A DNA stretch of 64,000 nt from the NCBI RefSeq assembly GCF_023612255.1, contig NZ_CP063231.1, positions 1,904,001-1,968,000 on the forward strand, in the 5' to 3' direction. Positions 30,672-41,877 of the stretch are shown here, in pieces (position 1 is the first letter of the stretch; each line of letters opens with the position of its first letter). This DNA comes from Luteibacter flocculans. Its GTDB lineage: Bacteria; Pseudomonadota; Gammaproteobacteria; Xanthomonadales; Rhodanobacteraceae. Position numbers and translations under genes: made by a program. The notes under the pieces were generated by a model. The model saw only the letters and a program-made list of their open reading frames with translations, was not told the origin of the DNA and ran no database searches.

Positions 30672-32020
30672 GACGCAAGCTCCGATACGGTGACGCGCAG
30701 CTTGCCGCTGCGGGTGAGAGGGATGTCATCGACGAAATGGCAGTGCAGTTCGGCGCTGTCGCCGAGCACCTTTGCCACCTCGGCACGGATGTAGTCGAGC
30801 GAGGCATCCTCGAAGTCCCTGCCGCGCACGATCGACAGATCGAGACGATCCAGGCGGCGCTGCACGAGCTGGAAGCGGGCCAGGCCCGGCACATCCTTCA
30901 GCATGTGCGGGAAGAATTCGCCTGGCAGCAGGTGACCGGCAGGGGTGCGGATGGCGTCCAGCTTGCGGCCATCCACGGACGCGAGCATCGGCAGCCCGCG
31001 TCCGCACGTGCAGCGCGACGTGGCCTGCGTGGCCATGTCGCCGTTGACGTAGCGGATGAACGGCATGCCGTAGTTGAACAGGTCCGTGACCGCAACCTCG
31101 CCGCTGCCCGTATGCGTCGGCACGCCGTCGTGCAGCGTCTCCACCACAAGGTGATCGGCATTCACGTGCAGGCCGTGGCGCTGTTCGCATTCGGAGGCGA
31201 TCAACATGAATTCGCGGCAGCCGTACGTGTTGTAAGCCGGTGCGCGAAACGCCCGCTCGATGAGGTCGCGTTGGAATGGGTGCAGCGCTTCGGCCGCGCC
31301 GATGACCGAGGCCGGTCTCGCCACCTCTCGTCCCTGCGCGATCAGCCATTCGGCCAGACGGACCAGCGGTCCGACGTAACCGACGATCACCTCGGGGCGC
31401 GAGGCGTCGATGGCGTCGGCATAGCTCGCCATGTTGCTTTCGCTCATGTGGAAACTATCGAGCATCCGTCGCGCGAACACGGCGTTGTAGATGCGGTCTT
31501 TCATTCGATGCGCTGCGCTGGGGTTACCGACTGCGCCGCCCCAGAGAAACAGCGTCCGCCGACCCATTCGCGAGCCGGCCCAGCCGTAGCCGCGCCACAT
31601 CACCGCGATGCGCCGGTCATTGCTCTCGCGGGTGAAGCCGAAGCGCAGCGGTTCCCCCGTCGAACCGCCCGTGGCCTTGTACTGCAGCGAATCTTTCAGC
31701 GACGTGGCCTTCAGTTCATCCGCGTTGTCGCGGATGTCGGCCTTGGTCAGCACCGGCAGGGAGGCGAAGTCCGCCATGTTGCGGATGTCGCGCGGCACGA
31801 TGCCGAGCGCATCCCAGCGGCGGCGGTAGTACGGCACCTCGCGATAGCACCATTCCAACAGCCGAGTCAGACGCTGGAACTGCAGCGCCTGGATTTCTTC
31901 GGGAGCCAACCACTGGTCGCGTTCGTAGCGGCGCATGTAGCGGGGCGTATCGCGACGGCGCAGCCCGCCTTCGTAGGCGGGCCAGAGCACATGTCGAAAC
32001 AAGGTCTCGTAGGCTTTCAT
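30668..32020 (-). CDS. PaaK/CapK-like AMP-forming acyl ligase
   Basis: A 450-residue member of the phenylacetate-CoA ligase (PaaK/CapK) branch of the adenylate-forming superfamily. The ATP-binding loop is YKATGGSTGEPLRFGFTR near residue 115; the adenine/AMP region YNTYGCREFMLIASECEQ near 268; GEVAVTDLFNYGMPFIRY near 318; and the C-terminal domain with the catalytic-lysine region IPLTRSGKLRVTVSEL at the end. Such enzymes in polysaccharide clusters are called CapK and have uncertain substrates; here it could activate an acid for transfer to a sugar, a CoA or one of the carrier domains. It overlaps both neighbours by 4 bases. Confidence 0.85.
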   Translation of the reverse strand: MKAYETLFRHVLWPAYEGGLRRRDTPRYMRRYERDQWLAPEEIQALQFQRLTRLLEWCYREVPYYRRRWDALGIVPRDIRNMADFASLPVLTKADIRDNADELKATSLKDSLQYKATGGSTGEPLRFGFTRESNDRRIAVMWRGYGWAGSRMGRRTLFLWGGAVGNPSAAHRMKDRIYNAVFARRMLDSFHMSESNMASYADAIDASRPEVIVGYVGPLVRLAEWLIAQGREVARPASVIGAAEALHPFQRDLIERAFRAPAYNTYGCREFMLIASECEQRHGLHVNADHLVVETLHDGVPTHTGSGEVAVTDLFNYGMPFIRYVNGDMATQATSRCTCGRGLPMLASVDGRKLDAIRTPAGHLLPGEFFPHMLKDVPGLARFQLVQRRLDRLDLSIVRGRDFEDASLDYIRAEVAKVLGDSAELHCHFVDDIPLTRSGKLRVTVSELAS

Positions 32021-33279
32021 GTGGTTCGCAGCAGCACGGCAACGAGGACGAAGAGAACGAAGACGCCGCCGGCACCTGCAGGCACCCAGCGCCAACCGCC
32101 CTCGGACAGGCGGAACATCCGCAGCTCGGGCCAGCGTCGGCGCGCGCCGAGGTAATGGCCGGCGACCAGTGCCGCGATGAGGTAGAGCACCACCATGTAG
32201 CTGCGGCTGAGGAAAAAGGCCGCGACGAACAGGCCGCATTGCGACAGAAGCAGGGTCAGTGCGATCTGCCGTTCCGTGGTCCAGGCGGCTTCCATTGCGG
32301 CATCGCCGCTCGGTGCACGCTCGTGGCGCACGATGGCGAGCATCATCAGAAAGCCGTAGCAGACGAAGGCCAGCCAGAGCACGAAGCCGATGAATCCGGT
32401 TTCCGCGAGCACCAGTACGAACGAGTTGTGCGCGGTGAGTTCGTGGTATTCGGTGAAGTTGCCGGCGCCGACACCCAGTGCCGGATGATCGCGGAACATC
32501 TCCAGACCCGAGTACCAGGCATCCACGCGTCCGGCAGCCGATTCCTCGCCCGCATCGAGTTCGCTCATGCGCGAGGACAGCAGTTTCATCGCGGCCAGCC
32601 CCGCCACGCCAAGAACGCCGGCGATCGCGATGCCCTTGCGATACCAGAGATAGCAACCTGCCACCAGCAACACGGCGAGCAATGCACCGCGCGAGTTGGT
32701 GAGATAGGTGCCATAGAGAAGCAGCAATGCGGCGCCCAGCCATACCGGGCGCATGGCCCCCGCGCCGCGACGGCCGAGGAACACGGCCATCGGCAGCGTC
32801 GCGGCAAACAGCAGGCCGAGATCGTTGGGATCGTTGAAGATACCCACGTACTGGATGCGGCCGCCTTCGCTCAAGGGGATGCCTGTCCAACCTGTGCCGG
32901 TACGCGCCTGTTCCACGCCGTGTAGCGCAAGGATCGCCGCGCAGGCGACGAACACGCCCATGGCGACGGTCACCCGGCGCTGGGTGTGGCAAGCCGAGGC
33001 GAGCACGAAGAACGCCGCTACGACGGGGCCGAAGCGCGCCAGCTCGTCCATCGCACCGCCGGTCCAGCCATTGACGACCTGCGAGGCCATAAGGACCAGC
33101 AGGAAGGCCGGCAGGATCACGAACTGCGGCGCCTCGAAGTTCTTGGCGTTCGAGATCAGCCAGGCAACGAATGCCAGGGCGAGCACGGCAGGAAGCACGG
33201 GCACGTTCTCCATGCCCGGCAGGTAGTCCTGCGGCCGGAGAATAGTGAGTGCGACATAGAGCAGGATCAGGGGGAACAT
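32017..33279 (-). CDS. O-antigen ligase/polymerase-family membrane protein
   Basis: A 420-residue polytopic inner-membrane protein with about 10-12 helices, e.g. MFPLILLYVALTILRPQDY at the start and AVLALAFVAWLISN near 40. The large periplasmic loop typical of Wzy/WaaL proteins holds GRVDAWYSGLEMFRDHPALG and VGAGNFTEYHELTAHNSFVL near residues 270-310, including the conserved HNSF-type motif. This family joins or polymerises lipid-linked glycans at the periplasmic face. In this operon it may polymerise the repeat unit or attach it to another acceptor. ATG 33279 was chosen because the first helix starts there; it overlaps the deacetylase gene by 13 bases. Confidence 0.88.
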   Translation of the reverse strand: MFPLILLYVALTILRPQDYLPGMENVPVLPAVLALAFVAWLISNAKNFEAPQFVILPAFLLVLMASQVVNGWTGGAMDELARFGPVVAAFFVLASACHTQRRVTVAMGVFVACAAILALHGVEQARTGTGWTGIPLSEGGRIQYVGIFNDPNDLGLLFAATLPMAVFLGRRGAGAMRPVWLGAALLLLYGTYLTNSRGALLAVLLVAGCYLWYRKGIAIAGVLGVAGLAAMKLLSSRMSELDAGEESAAGRVDAWYSGLEMFRDHPALGVGAGNFTEYHELTAHNSFVLVLAETGFIGFVLWLAFVCYGFLMMLAIVRHERAPSGDAAMEAAWTTERQIALTLLLSQCGLFVAAFFLSRSYMVVLYLIAALVAGHYLGARRRWPELRMFRLSEGGWRWVPAGAGGVFVLFVLVAVLLRTT

Positions 33280-34376
33280 GGGCGCTCCGACGGGCCGGTC
33301 GCCGCATGCGCGGCCGTGGGATAGCTCATCAGCTGCGGCAGGGCGAGCATGGCGGCGAACCAGCCCGGCCCCATATTGCTTTCCACCGGCAAGCGGTAGA
33401 GGGCGTAACGGTTCTCGCTCGGCTCCGGATTCGTGCCGCAGATGTAGCTGCATGCGAGTTGGAACCCGGCGTTGCGCGTCGCCGCGATCACATCATCGTT
33501 GTATGCGCGGTCACCGCCGACGGGATACGACATGAGGATGGCCGGATGGCGCAGTTCACGGTCCAGCGTGGCTTTCGATTCACGGACCTCGCGCTCCATC
33601 TCGTCGCGGGGCAGGCGGGCGAGCATGCGGTGATGCACGCCGTGCGAGCCGAACTCGAAACCGGCTGCTTCCATCTCGCGCGCCTGGTTCCAGGTCATTG
33701 GATGGCAATCGACCGGCCGTGCGTTGAACGACGGCATGTTCCACTCCGCCTCCAGCCGTTCGGTCATGGCACTTTGGTCGCGCGCGTCGAGCCATTTCAT
33801 GCGCAGGAGCACAGTGGCGGCGATGCGCCGGCGCAGGCTGCGCTCGGCTGGCAGCGCCACGTCGATCGACAGCTCGGGCAGCACCAGCCGCGTCGCTGTC
33901 GTCAGCAGGATCATGTGGACGAGCCAGTCGTAGGCGTACGGCCTGCCGGTGTCCACGTGGCCGGTGGACACGAAGAAGGTGGCGGGCACGCCGATCTCGT
34001 CCAGGATCGGGGCAGCGATGTGGTAGTTGTCGTCGTAGCCGTCGTCGAACGTCACCGCGACCGTGTCGGGTGGCAACGCCTCGCCCGCGTCGAGTGCCGC
34101 AACGATGTCGGTGAGGCGCATCGGTCGGAAGTGCCTCTTCAGCCGCAGCATCTGTTCGCGAAAATCGTCAGGCGTCGTGCTGATGAGTTCCAGGTCGAAC
34201 TCGTAGGTATCCGGGTCCGGCAACGGCATCACGCGGTGATAAGCGAGGATGCGCAGGTCGCGTTGCCACCAGGCACGCACGCGCTGCAGCGGATGCAGCA
34301 GGCCGCTGGCGTAGCACATTTCGCCAAGTCGGCCGCGGATGCCGGGCGCGCCGCGCACGGTCGTGAAGTTCACCAT
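33267..34376 (-). CDS. Polysaccharide deacetylase family protein
   Basis: A 369-residue NodB-domain protein. Motif 1 is AVTFDDGYDDNYHI near residue 104, motif 2 is FEFGSHGVHHRMLAR near 245, and ILMSYPVGGDRAYNDDVI near 290 corresponds to motif 3. RILAYHRVMP near residue 43 is the usual start of this deacetylase type in EPS clusters. No clear signal peptide. The ATG at 34376 overlaps the GT2 stop by 7 bases. It probably removes acetyl groups from N-acetyl sugars of the same glycan as the other deacetylase of the operon. Confidence 0.9.
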   Translation of the reverse strand: MVNFTTVRGAPGIRGRLGEMCYASGLLHPLQRVRAWWQRDLRILAYHRVMPLPDPDTYEFDLELISTTPDDFREQMLRLKRHFRPMRLTDIVAALDAGEALPPDTVAVTFDDGYDDNYHIAAPILDEIGVPATFFVSTGHVDTGRPYAYDWLVHMILLTTATRLVLPELSIDVALPAERSLRRRIAATVLLRMKWLDARDQSAMTERLEAEWNMPSFNARPVDCHPMTWNQAREMEAAGFEFGSHGVHHRMLARLPRDEMEREVRESKATLDRELRHPAILMSYPVGGDRAYNDDVIAATRNAGFQLACSYICGTNPEPSENRYALYRLPVESNMGPGWFAAMLALPQLMSYPTAAHAATGPSERPCSP

Positions 34377-35500
34377 AGGTGGAGCCTGCGATTGCGCGCG
34401 AAGGCCACCAGCGCCTGGGCCGCGAAGAGGTTGAGGTAAAAGAAGGCGAGGGCGATGCGCAGGGGCGGCAACCGTCCGAGCCGCGACGGCAGCAAGGCCA
34501 GCCCGACCATCAGCATGCCGGTCACCAGGGCGCCGAATGCCGTGGCGTACATGGCATGACGTGTCACCAGCAGCCCGCTGCTGATCGTGAGTGCCACGAT
34601 CAACCACGGTGCCAGCAGGCGCAGGAGCTTGTGGCTCACGAAGCGGAACCACAGGGGATTCGACCAGGGCACGAGCAGCCAAGGCGCCATCTGGATCAAC
34701 TGATAGTTGCCCGCGAGCGTGCGGATCTTGCGGCGGCGCTCTTCGGCCGGTTGCTGCGACGGTTGATCCCAGGCCATCGCCTTCGGCTCGAAGACGACGC
34801 GCTTGCCGAGCGCCGCGACGCGCATGGGTACGAGTACGTCGTCGAGCACGGTGCCCGGCGGCAGAGGTCGGAACAACGAGCGACGCATCGCATACAGTGC
34901 GCCGGTAACCCCGATGGTGGAGCCCGAGAGACTCTCGGCGTGGCGGATACCCTTTTCGTAGCGCCAATAGAAATCCACGCCCTGGGCAAAGCCGCTGCGC
35001 ACGTTCTCCATGTGCAGCTCACCGGTCACTGCGCCGACCTCGGGATCGCCGAGGTTGGCGACCAGTTCCTTCACCGCCATGGGCGAGAGGCGCTGGCGCA
35101 CGTCGGTGAAGAGCAACACCTCGCCGCGCGTGAGCGCCACGGCGTCGTTGAGACACGCTGCCTTGCCGCGACGATTGGGATGATCGAGCACGGTCAGACG
35201 CGGGTCGGTGGAGCGCCGTGCGATCGTCACGGTGGCGTCGTGACAACCGTCGCAGACGAGCACGATGTCGATCAGTTCCGTCGGATAGTCGAGCTGGCGC
35301 AGGTTGGCGAGCTTCGCGCGCACGAAGCGCTCGCCATCGTGCACGGCAATCACGATGCTCACCGTGGGCAGGATCGCGCGCCGGGCCACCGGCCTCGGAC
35401 GCACGCGGGCCTGCAGCCAGACCAGCACGGGGTATCCGACGAACACGTGGAGCAGCAGCGCGGCCGAGCTCCAGCAGATGAACCAGGCGATAGGTGTCAT
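34370..35500 (-). CDS. GT2-family membrane glycosyltransferase
   Basis: A 376-residue GT-A glycosyltransferase with one N-terminal helix (IAWFICWSSAALLLHVFVGY) and three C-terminal helices, like processive EPS synthases. SIVIAVHDGERFVRAKL near residue 49 binds the nucleotide sugar, VLVCDGCHDAT near 82, EVLLFTDVRQRLSP near 127 is the DXD-equivalent site, and TVLDDVLVPMRVAALG near 208 and RRRKIRTLAGNYQLI near 240 stand for the ED and QXXRW regions. ATG 35500 lies 26 bases after the NRPS stop, the largest gap in the operon. Confidence 0.9.
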   Translation of the reverse strand: MTPIAWFICWSSAALLLHVFVGYPVLVWLQARVRPRPVARRAILPTVSIVIAVHDGERFVRAKLANLRQLDYPTELIDIVLVCDGCHDATVTIARRSTDPRLTVLDHPNRRGKAACLNDAVALTRGEVLLFTDVRQRLSPMAVKELVANLGDPEVGAVTGELHMENVRSGFAQGVDFYWRYEKGIRHAESLSGSTIGVTGALYAMRRSLFRPLPPGTVLDDVLVPMRVAALGKRVVFEPKAMAWDQPSQQPAEERRRKIRTLAGNYQLIQMAPWLLVPWSNPLWFRFVSHKLLRLLAPWLIVALTISSGLLVTRHAMYATAFGALVTGMLMVGLALLPSRLGRLPPLRIALAFFYLNLFAAQALVAFARNRRLHLW

Positions 35501-35526
35501 GGCGGCGTTCCCCCCGGGCGCCTGGA

Positions 35527-38500
35527 TCAACCGCGCCCGAGCAGGCGACGGAACAGGCCGCGTTTGGGCGCGGCGTTCGTGGTGGGCGGCGCCGCAGCCA
35601 GTTCCGCGGCCAGCGTGCCGAGCGTGCCGTTGGCAATGTCGAGCAGATTGAGCTGCACGCCGGTCAGCGCCTGCACGCGCATGGCCATATCCACGGCAAG
35701 CAGCGAGTGGCCGCCGACGTCGAAGAAGTTGTCGCTGGTGCGTACCTTCGGCATGCCGAGCAGTTCCTTCCACACGCCCGCAAGCAGCTGTTCGCTGTCG
35801 CTGTGCGGCTCGTTGGTGTCCACCGTTCCCGCGCGTGGCTCCGCCGGGATCGGCAACGCCGCGAGATCCGGCTCGCCGGTCGGCAGCAGCGGCAGGGCAT
35901 CGAGGACGATCACGTGCGCTGGCATCGACCACACCGGCAACTCCGCCGCCAGTGCGGCGGACAGGCCGTCCGTGTCCAGCGGCGTGCCGGGTGCGCCGAC
36001 GACATAGGCATCGATGTGCGGGAGACCGTTGACACCGATACGCGAGAGCGCGAGCGCGCGAACCACGCGCGGCTGTGCGAGCAGCAGCGATTCGATGGCG
36101 ACAGGCTCCACGTCCATGCCCAGCTTGCGGACGCGTCGGTCATCGCGGTCGAGCACCTGAAGCGCGCCCCCTGCCAGCCAGCGGCCACGGTACCCGGTAC
36201 GTCGCACCCGTTCCTCGCAGGGTTGGCGCTCGGCGTTTGCGCGTTGTCCGAAGGACTCGGTAAGCCCGGTGCCGGCAACGGCGATATGGCCGGTTGCGCC
36301 GATGGGGCAGGGTTCGCCCTGCTCGTCGAGGATCCATACCTGCGCGTGTGCGATCGGGCGGCCCTCGTGCAGCGCGTCGGCCACGTGTTCCACGCGTCCG
36401 CAGGTCACGACCGGCGCCGTGCCGGTATCGCCGAACACGGTCCACAGCCCTTGCGTGCGCGAGGCGATGCGTGCGGCGAGATCGGGGCTCGGTACACCAC
36501 CGGTCACGACAGCGCGCAAGCCATCATGGCCGGGCCATTCCCGTTCGAGCAGCGTCTGCCAGGTATCCGGCGTGGCGAACCAAAGATTTTGACCTGCCGG
36601 GGTGCCATGCATTGCATCGACGTGCCAGTGCGCGCCATGTGTCAGCGCGACCAGGGGCTCGATCACCGACATGGGGTCCGAAGGCAGTGCGTCGCCTGCG
36701 ACGCCCTCGCCGTTGCGCACGTCGAGCGCGCCTGCCAGTCCTTCGACGATGGCAGCGAGCGCCCGATGCGACAGGGACATACCCCGCGGCTTGCCGTCCG
36801 TGCCGGCGACGTGAAACGCGATGGCTGCCGCGTCCGGCTCCGGCGTGGCGTATTCGCCGAGTTCGATGGTGACGCCATCGATATCGCCGCGATTCTGGTC
36901 GACCCACAGCGCGCATGCGCAGGGCCAGTCGAGAATGTCTTCCAGCGCCGCGTCACCCAGCAGCACGGTCATGCGCGCGTCCGCGACGAGATCGCGCAGA
37001 CGTGCCGCCGGATCCGCACGGTCGAGCAGCAAGGCGGTGCCGCCGGTCATCGCAATGGCAAGCAGGCCTGCAAGGCGGTCCGCACCCGGGTCGACGCAGA
37101 GTCCGACGACGCTGCCACGCGTCGCTCCACGGTCGTGCAGCAGCACGGCCATCCGCGCGGCACGCTGACGCAGCTCGGCGTGGGTCACTTGCCGTGTCCC
37201 GTCCACCACGGCAATGGCGTCAGGCGCGGCGCGGGTCAGCAGCGCCTGCAGGTCCGCCGGCAGTTGCGTGGGTTGCAGGGTGTCGTTCCAGCCGCGCATG
37301 CGTTCGCACTCGGCGCGGGTCGCGGCGGTCAGCGTACCCACGGCGATGGAGGGATCGGCTGCCACGCGATGCATCATGTCGAGGTAGCGTTCGCGCATGC
37401 CGCGCGCGGTGTCTGCCTGGAGCAGGTCGGCGTTGTAGGTCACCCCGCCGACCATGCCCGCGTGACCTTCGAGGAACCACAGCCCGAGGTCTTCGGTGGC
37501 GCCGCTCTGGAACAGAAGGATCTGCTCGTGCGCCAGGCCACCCCAGTCGACCACGCGCTGTCGCGCATCCTGAAACGAAAACAAGGCCTGGTAGAGCGTG
37601 GCGCCGGCACCGTGACCGACGCGAAGTTCCCGCTGCAGGTATTCGAGCGGCACGTCCGGGTGGCCGAACGCCTCGATCGCCACGCGCTTCACGTGGCGGA
37701 CGAATTCGAGGAACGACAGACCGGGGTCCACGCTCACGTGCAGCGGCAAGAGGTTATTGAAGTAGCCCATGACCGATTCGACCTCGGTCTGGTTGCGTCC
37801 GCGCACCGGCGTACCGACGACCAGATCGCGCTGGCCGGCGGCGCTCGAGAGCATGGCGAAGTACAGCGCCAGCAACGTCATGTTGAGCGTGGCGTCGGCC
37901 TGCCGGGCCACTTCGTGCATCGCATCGGTGTCTTCCCGCGACACGCGGATCCATTCGGTGCGACCGAGGCCCGACATGCCGGGACGGCGCGGATGATCGG
38001 TCGGCAGCGCGCGTACGTCGCCCATCTGTGCCAGGCGCTCGCGCCAGAAGGTCAACTGCTTGCCGAACGCGCACGAGTCCAGCCACTGGCCGTACCACTG
38101 CGCGAAGTCGCCGTAGGTCACCGGCAGCGGGGCGAGGGGCGAGGGCTGGCCGGCTGCAAAGGCGCGGTACAGCGCCGACAGTTCGTTGTAGAGGATGTCG
38201 AACGACCAGCCGTCCCAGATGATGTGGTGCGGCATGAAGAACAACGCGTGCTCGTTGTCGGCGAGGCGGAACATGCGCGCGCTGAACAACGGAGCGGTGC
38301 CGAGATCGAACGGCGTGTCGGTCAGCTCCTGCAGGCGCTGCATGAGGCGCGCCTCGCGTTCCTCGGCCGGAAGGTGGCTCAGGTCTTCCGCGGGAAACAG
38401 CGGGTACGTCAGCCGTGGTTGCACGACCTGGACGACCTCGTCGTGGTGATCGCGGAACGACGTGCGCATGATCGGCTGACGCTGGATCAAGGCCTGGAAG

Positions 38501-41500
38501 GCCATGTCGAATGCGTGTTCATCGAGCGGGCCACGCAGACGGTGCGCGGACGGCGCGTTGTAGGTGACGCGCCCCGGATGCATGCGTTCGAGTGCCCACA
38601 GGCGGCGCTGCATCAGGGACAGCGGTGCCGTGTCCTGGTCGGCATCGGCACGGTGGGCGATCGGGTCGGTGGCCGGTGCGGCACCGCTGGCGACCTGCGC
38701 CCCGATCGCTGCCGCCAGTTGTTCGATCGTCGGCGCATCGAACAGCGTGCGGAAGGACAGCGTGACACCGAACTCGCGGTTGAGTCGCGCGGTGAGCTGC
38801 GCGGCAAGCAGCGAATGACCGCCCAGGGCGAAGAAATCGTCGCGTACGTCGAGATCGGGCAGACAGAGCACCGCCTCCATGGCCGCAGCCACGCGACGTT
38901 CGTCGTCGTTGCGCGGTGCCACGCGTTCGCCGGCCGTGGCGATGGAATGCGCAAGCGGCGGTGGAAGCGCCTTCCGATCGATCTTGCTGTTCGGCAACAG
39001 CGGAATGGCTTCAAGCACGAGAATGTGCTGCGGCACCATGTAATCGGGCAGGCGCTCGCGCAGCCTCGCGCGCAGCGCATCCTCGCTGGGCACGACATCG
39101 CCGCGGCCCACCACGTAGGCCACGAGACGCACGTCCCCCGGACGGTCTTCGCGCGCCATCGCCACTGCGCGTGCCACCTCGGGCGCATCCGCGAGCACGC
39201 TTTCGATCTCGCCCGGTTCAATGCGATAGCCGCGCACCTTCACCTGAAAGTCGAGGCGCCCCATGTGTTCGAGCAGCCCGTTGCTCAGCCAGCGGCCGCG
39301 ATCGCCCGTGCGATACATGCGCGAATCGGGTGTTTCCGACCACGGATCGACGACGAATTTCTCCGCCGTCAGCTCGGGCCGGTCGAGGTAGCCCAGCGTG
39401 ACGCCCGCACCACCGATGTGGATCTCCCCGGGCACGCCGAGCGGGCAGTGGTTGCCGCGCTCGTCGAGGATGTGCACGGTGGTGTTCGCGATCGGGCGGC
39501 CGATGTAGATGCCTTCGCGCGGATCGGACACGCGCCAGTACGTGGAATACACCGTGGTCTCGGTCGGGCCGTAGCCGTTCCAGACTTCGCCGCAACGGTC
39601 GAGCAGCGCTTCCGCCAGATCGACCGGTAGCGGTTCGCCGCCGGAGACGGCGCGGAACGCGGGCCGGCCACGCCAGCCGGCGTCCACGAGCAGGCGCCAG
39701 CCGGCGGGCGTCGCCTGCATCATCGTGGCATCGCTGTCCTCGATGAGGCGACGCAACTGGCCGCCATCGCGCACGTCGTCACGGCCGGCGATCACGATCT
39801 CCGCACCGCTGGTCAGCGGCAGCAGCAGTTCCATGAAGGCGATGTCGAACGACAGGGTCGTGACGGCAACGAGGCGGTCGTCGGGCGCGATGCCCGGCAC
39901 ACGCTGCATGCTGGTGAGGAAGTTGGCCGCCGCGCGGTGCGGCACGCGCACGCCCTTCGGCCGGCCCGTGGAACCCGAGGTGAAGATCACATAGGCGACG
40001 GAGTCGGGTGTGGCGGCGCGACGATCGCGTTCGGGTCGGTCGAACGACGCGCGTACGACCTCGTCGCTGTGCAGCGCGAGGACGCGTGCCGGATCGAAGG
40101 CGAAAGGCAACGGCGCGTCGTCGTCGACGACCAGCGCAGCGAGTGCGGCGTCCTCCGCCATGAAGGCGAGACGGTCGGCGGGAAAGGTGGGATCGAGCGG
40201 CACGTAGCCCGCGCCGGACTTCAGCACGCCAAGCACGGCAGCGACCATGTCGATGCCGCGACCGAGGGACAGCCCGACCAACGCACCGTGGCCGATACCA
40301 CGTGCGCGCAGCGCGTGGCCGATGCGGTTCGCGCGCGACTCGAGCGCGGCATAGGTCAATGACCGGTCGGCGTGGCGCACGGCGGCGCGTTCGGGCGCGC
40401 GATCGACCTGCTGTTCGAAGAATTCATGCGCGAGGCGCAATTCGGGAAACGGTGTCGGCGCAGGTTGCAGTGCCGCCAGTTCGCGATAGACGGCGGCAGA
40501 GACCACCGGCAAGGCCACGGCGGGCTCCTCCGGATGCTGCGCGGCCTCGCGTAACAGCGTGGCATACGCGTCGAGCCAGCCCTGGATCGTGGCGCCGTCG
40601 AACAGGTCGGCGTTGTACTGGCACTCCAGGCGAAGACCGCCATCGACCTGCACGGCATTGACGAACAGTTCGAAATTCTCGTATTCGCGCGGTACGGCTT
40701 CGACCTCGAAGCGCAGGCCGGGAAAGGTCACCGTGCTTTCGTCGAGCGTGGCATCGAGGTTGAACAGCACCGACACCAGTGGCAGGCGCGACGGGTCGCG
40801 TACGAGCGAGAGCCGTGCGAGCAGGCTGCCCAAGGTGTAACGCTGATGTTCGAAAGCGTCGAGCAGGTGATTCCGTACCTCGCCGAGCACGTTGGCGAAG
40901 CTGGCGCTGTCGTCCACGCGGGCGCGCAGGGGCAGCACGTTCACGCAGTGACCGACGAGCGTCTCCTGGCCTTCGGCCGCTTGTCCCGCAGTCGGGATGC
41001 CGATGACCACGTCGTCCTGGCCCGCCAGGCGACGGAGTAGGACGGCGAAGGCACTCAGTAGCGTCGCGTAGAAGCTGGCACCATGCGCCGCACCCAGTCG
41101 CTTGATCGCGGCCACCTCGAGCGGGTCGAGCGTGCGGTCTTCGCGCCGGGAGGCGAACGTCCGCCGACGGGGGCGGGAGCGGTCGGTCGGAAGATCCAGC
41201 ACCGGGGTCGGACCGGCGAACCGATCGAGCCAGTACCGTTCGTCCTCTCGTGCCGCGCCGCTGCCGGCGTGCGCTGCCTCGGCCAACGCGAAGTTCGAGA
41301 ACGCGCCCGCCTCAGCCGGACCGGGGCCCAGACCGAGACGCTGTGCGTAAAGGGCGGCGAGATCGCGAACGATCACGCCGAACGACCAGCCGTCGCAGAC
41401 GATATGGTGCGCAGCCAGGGTCAAAAGGTGGCGGTCGGCGGCGAGGCGGAACAGTTCCGCCCGCACCAGCGGGCCGTGTTCGAGATCGAAAGGCGTCGTG

Positions 41501-41877
41501 ACGATGCGCGAGAACGCGGCCTGGAGGCGTGCGTCGCTTTCGAACGGTGCGAGCAACGACAGGTCGTGAGACGCCAGTGGCAGCGTGGTGCGTTCGGCGA
41601 CGAAAAGACCTTCGCCGTCAGCGCTGAACGTGGCGCGCAGCGCCTCGTGACGTTCGACGAGACGTTGCAGGGCCCATTCCAGCGCCGGCACGTCCAGCAC
41701 GCCCTTGAGCGTCAGCGAGATCGCCTCGTTATAAGCCAGCGACGCTTCCGGCTCCAGACGCGAGGCAAGCCAAACTTCGCGCTGCGGCGGCGTCGTGGGT
41801 ACGAGTCGGGCGAGCGGCGCACCCGCGAACGGGTCGTAATCCACGGCCGTAGCGGCGGTCACGTCATTCGGGGTCAT
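35527..41877 (-). CDS. Non-ribosomal peptide synthetase, C-A-PCP-C-A(degenerate)-PCP
   Basis: A 2116-residue NRPS. Module 1: condensation domain with HHIVCDG (His157-158, Asp162), adenylation domain ([26 protein letters not shown]10 lysine in [12 protein letters not shown] at 965) and carrier Ser1022 in LGGHSLLAA. Module 2: condensation domain HHIIWDG (His1217), a degenerate adenylation domain and carrier Ser2058 in VGGHSLLAV. In the second A domain A3 reads [12 protein letters not shown]5 reads [11 protein letters not shown] and the A10 lysine is lost ([12 protein letters not shown]), so it is probably inactive. The first A domain keeps Asp235; its pocket reads roughly DIMQVGGVY, near a code I recall for glycine (DILQLGLIWK) but too different to assign. 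There is no thioesterase or reductase. ATG 41877 overlaps the hybrid gene's TGA (ATGA); the GTG/ATG farther upstream would add 17 unlikely residues. Confidence 0.93.
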   Translation of the reverse strand: MTPNDVTAATAVDYDPFAGAPLARLVPTTPPQREVWLASRLEPEASLAYNEAISLTLKGVLDVPALEWALQRLVERHEALRATFSADGEGLFVAERTTLPLASHDLSLLAPFESDARLQAAFSRIVTTPFDLEHGPLVRAELFRLAADRHLLTLAAHHIVCDGWSFGVIVRDLAALYAQRLGLGPGPAEAGAFSNFALAEAAHAGSGAAREDERYWLDRFAGPTPVLDLPTDRSRPRRRTFASRREDRTLDPLEVAAIKRLGAAHGASFYATLLSAFAVLLRRLAGQDDVVIGIPTAGQAAEGQETLVGHCVNVLPLRARVDDSASFANVLGEVRNHLLDAFEHQRYTLGSLLARLSLVRDPSRLPLVSVLFNLDATLDESTVTFPGLRFEVEAVPREYENFELFVNAVQVDGGLRLECQYNADLFDGATIQGWLDAYATLLREAAQHPEEPAVALPVVSAAVYRELAALQPAPTPFPELRLAHEFFEQQVDRAPERAAVRHADRSLTYAALESRANRIGHALRARGIGHGALVGLSLGRGIDMVAAVLGVLKSGAGYVPLDPTFPADRLAFMAEDAALAALVVDDDAPLPFAFDPARVLALHSDEVVRASFDRPERDRRAATPDSVAYVIFTSGSTGRPKGVRVPHRAAANFLTSMQRVPGIAPDDRLVAVTTLSFDIAFMELLLPLTSGAEIVIAGRDDVRDGGQLRRLIEDSDATMMQATPAGWRLLVDAGWRGRPAFRAVSGGEPLPVDLAEALLDRCGEVWNGYGPTETTVYSTYWRVSDPREGIYIGRPIANTTVHILDERGNHCPLGVPGEIHIGGAGVTLGYLDRPELTAEKFVVDPWSETPDSRMYRTGDRGRWLSNGLLEHMGRLDFQVKVRGYRIEPGEIESVLADAPEVARAVAMAREDRPGDVRLVAYVVGRGDVVPSEDALRARLRERLPDYMVPQHILVLEAIPLLPNSKIDRKALPPPLAHSIATAGERVAPRNDDERRVAAAMEAVLCLPDLDVRDDFFALGGHSLLAAQLTARLNREFGVTLSFRTLFDAPTIEQLAAAIGAQVASGAAPATDPIAHRADADQDTAPLSLMQRRLWALERMHPGRVTYNAPSAHRLRGPLDEHAFDMAFQALIQRQPIMRTSFRDHHDEVVQVVQPRLTYPLFPAEDLSHLPAEEREARLMQRLQELTDTPFDLGTAPLFSARMFRLADNEHALFFMPHHIIWDGWSFDILYNELSALYRAFAAGQPSPLAPLPVTYGDFAQWYGQWLDSCAFGKQLTFWRERLAQMGDVRALPTDHPRRPGMSGLGRTEWIRVSREDTDAMHEVARQADATLNMTLLALYFAMLSSAAGQRDLVVGTPVRGRNQTEVESVMGYFNNLLPLHVSVDPGLSFLEFVRHVKRVAIEAFGHPDVPLEYLQRELRVGHGAGATLYQALFSFQDARQRVVDWGGLAHEQILLFQSGATEDLGLWFLEGHAGMVGGVTYNADLLQADTARGMRERYLDMMHRVAADPSIAVGTLTAATRAECERMRGWNDTLQPTQLPADLQALLTRAAPDAIAVVDGTRQVTHAELRQRAARMAVLLHDRGATRGSVVGLCVDPGADRLAGLLAIAMTGGTALLLDRADPAARLRDLVADARMTVLLGDAALEDILDWPCACALWVDQNRGDIDGVTIELGEYATPEPDAAAIAFHVAGTDGKPRGMSLSHRALAAIVEGLAGALDVRNGEGVAGDALPSDPMSVIEPLVALTHGAHWHVDAMHGTPAGQNLWFATPDTWQTLLEREWPGHDGLRAVVTGGVPSPDLAARIASRTQGLWTVFGDTGTAPVVTCGRVEHVADALHEGRPIAHAQVWILDEQGEPCPIGATGHIAVAGTGLTESFGQRANAERQPCEERVRRTGYRGRWLAGGALQVLDRDDRRVRKLGMDVEPVAIESLLLAQPRVVRALALSRIGVNGLPHIDAYVVGAPGTPLDTDGLSAALAAELPVWSMPAHVIVLDALPLLPTGEPDLAALPIPAEPRAGTVDTNEPHSDSEQLLAGVWKELLGMPKVRTSDNFFDVGGHSLLAVDMAMRVQALTGVQLNLLDIANGTLGTLAAELAAAPPTTNAAPKRGLFRRLLGRG

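Noticed and set aside
32017-33279. WaaL as a firm gene name for the O-antigen ligase-like protein
   Set aside because: Ligase and polymerase (Wzy) members cannot be told apart from this sequence; no LPS core genes are adjacent.
35494-39630. Plus-strand open frame of about 1378 codons opposite the NRPS gene
   Set aside because: Fully antisense to intact condensation, adenylation and carrier domains; composition is that of a shadow frame and no start signal or domain is seen.
35527-41877. Assigning glycine to the first adenylation domain of the NRPS
   Set aside because: The extracted pocket (DIMQVGGVY) differs at about half of the variable positions from the glycine-type code I recall, so a substrate call would be a guess.
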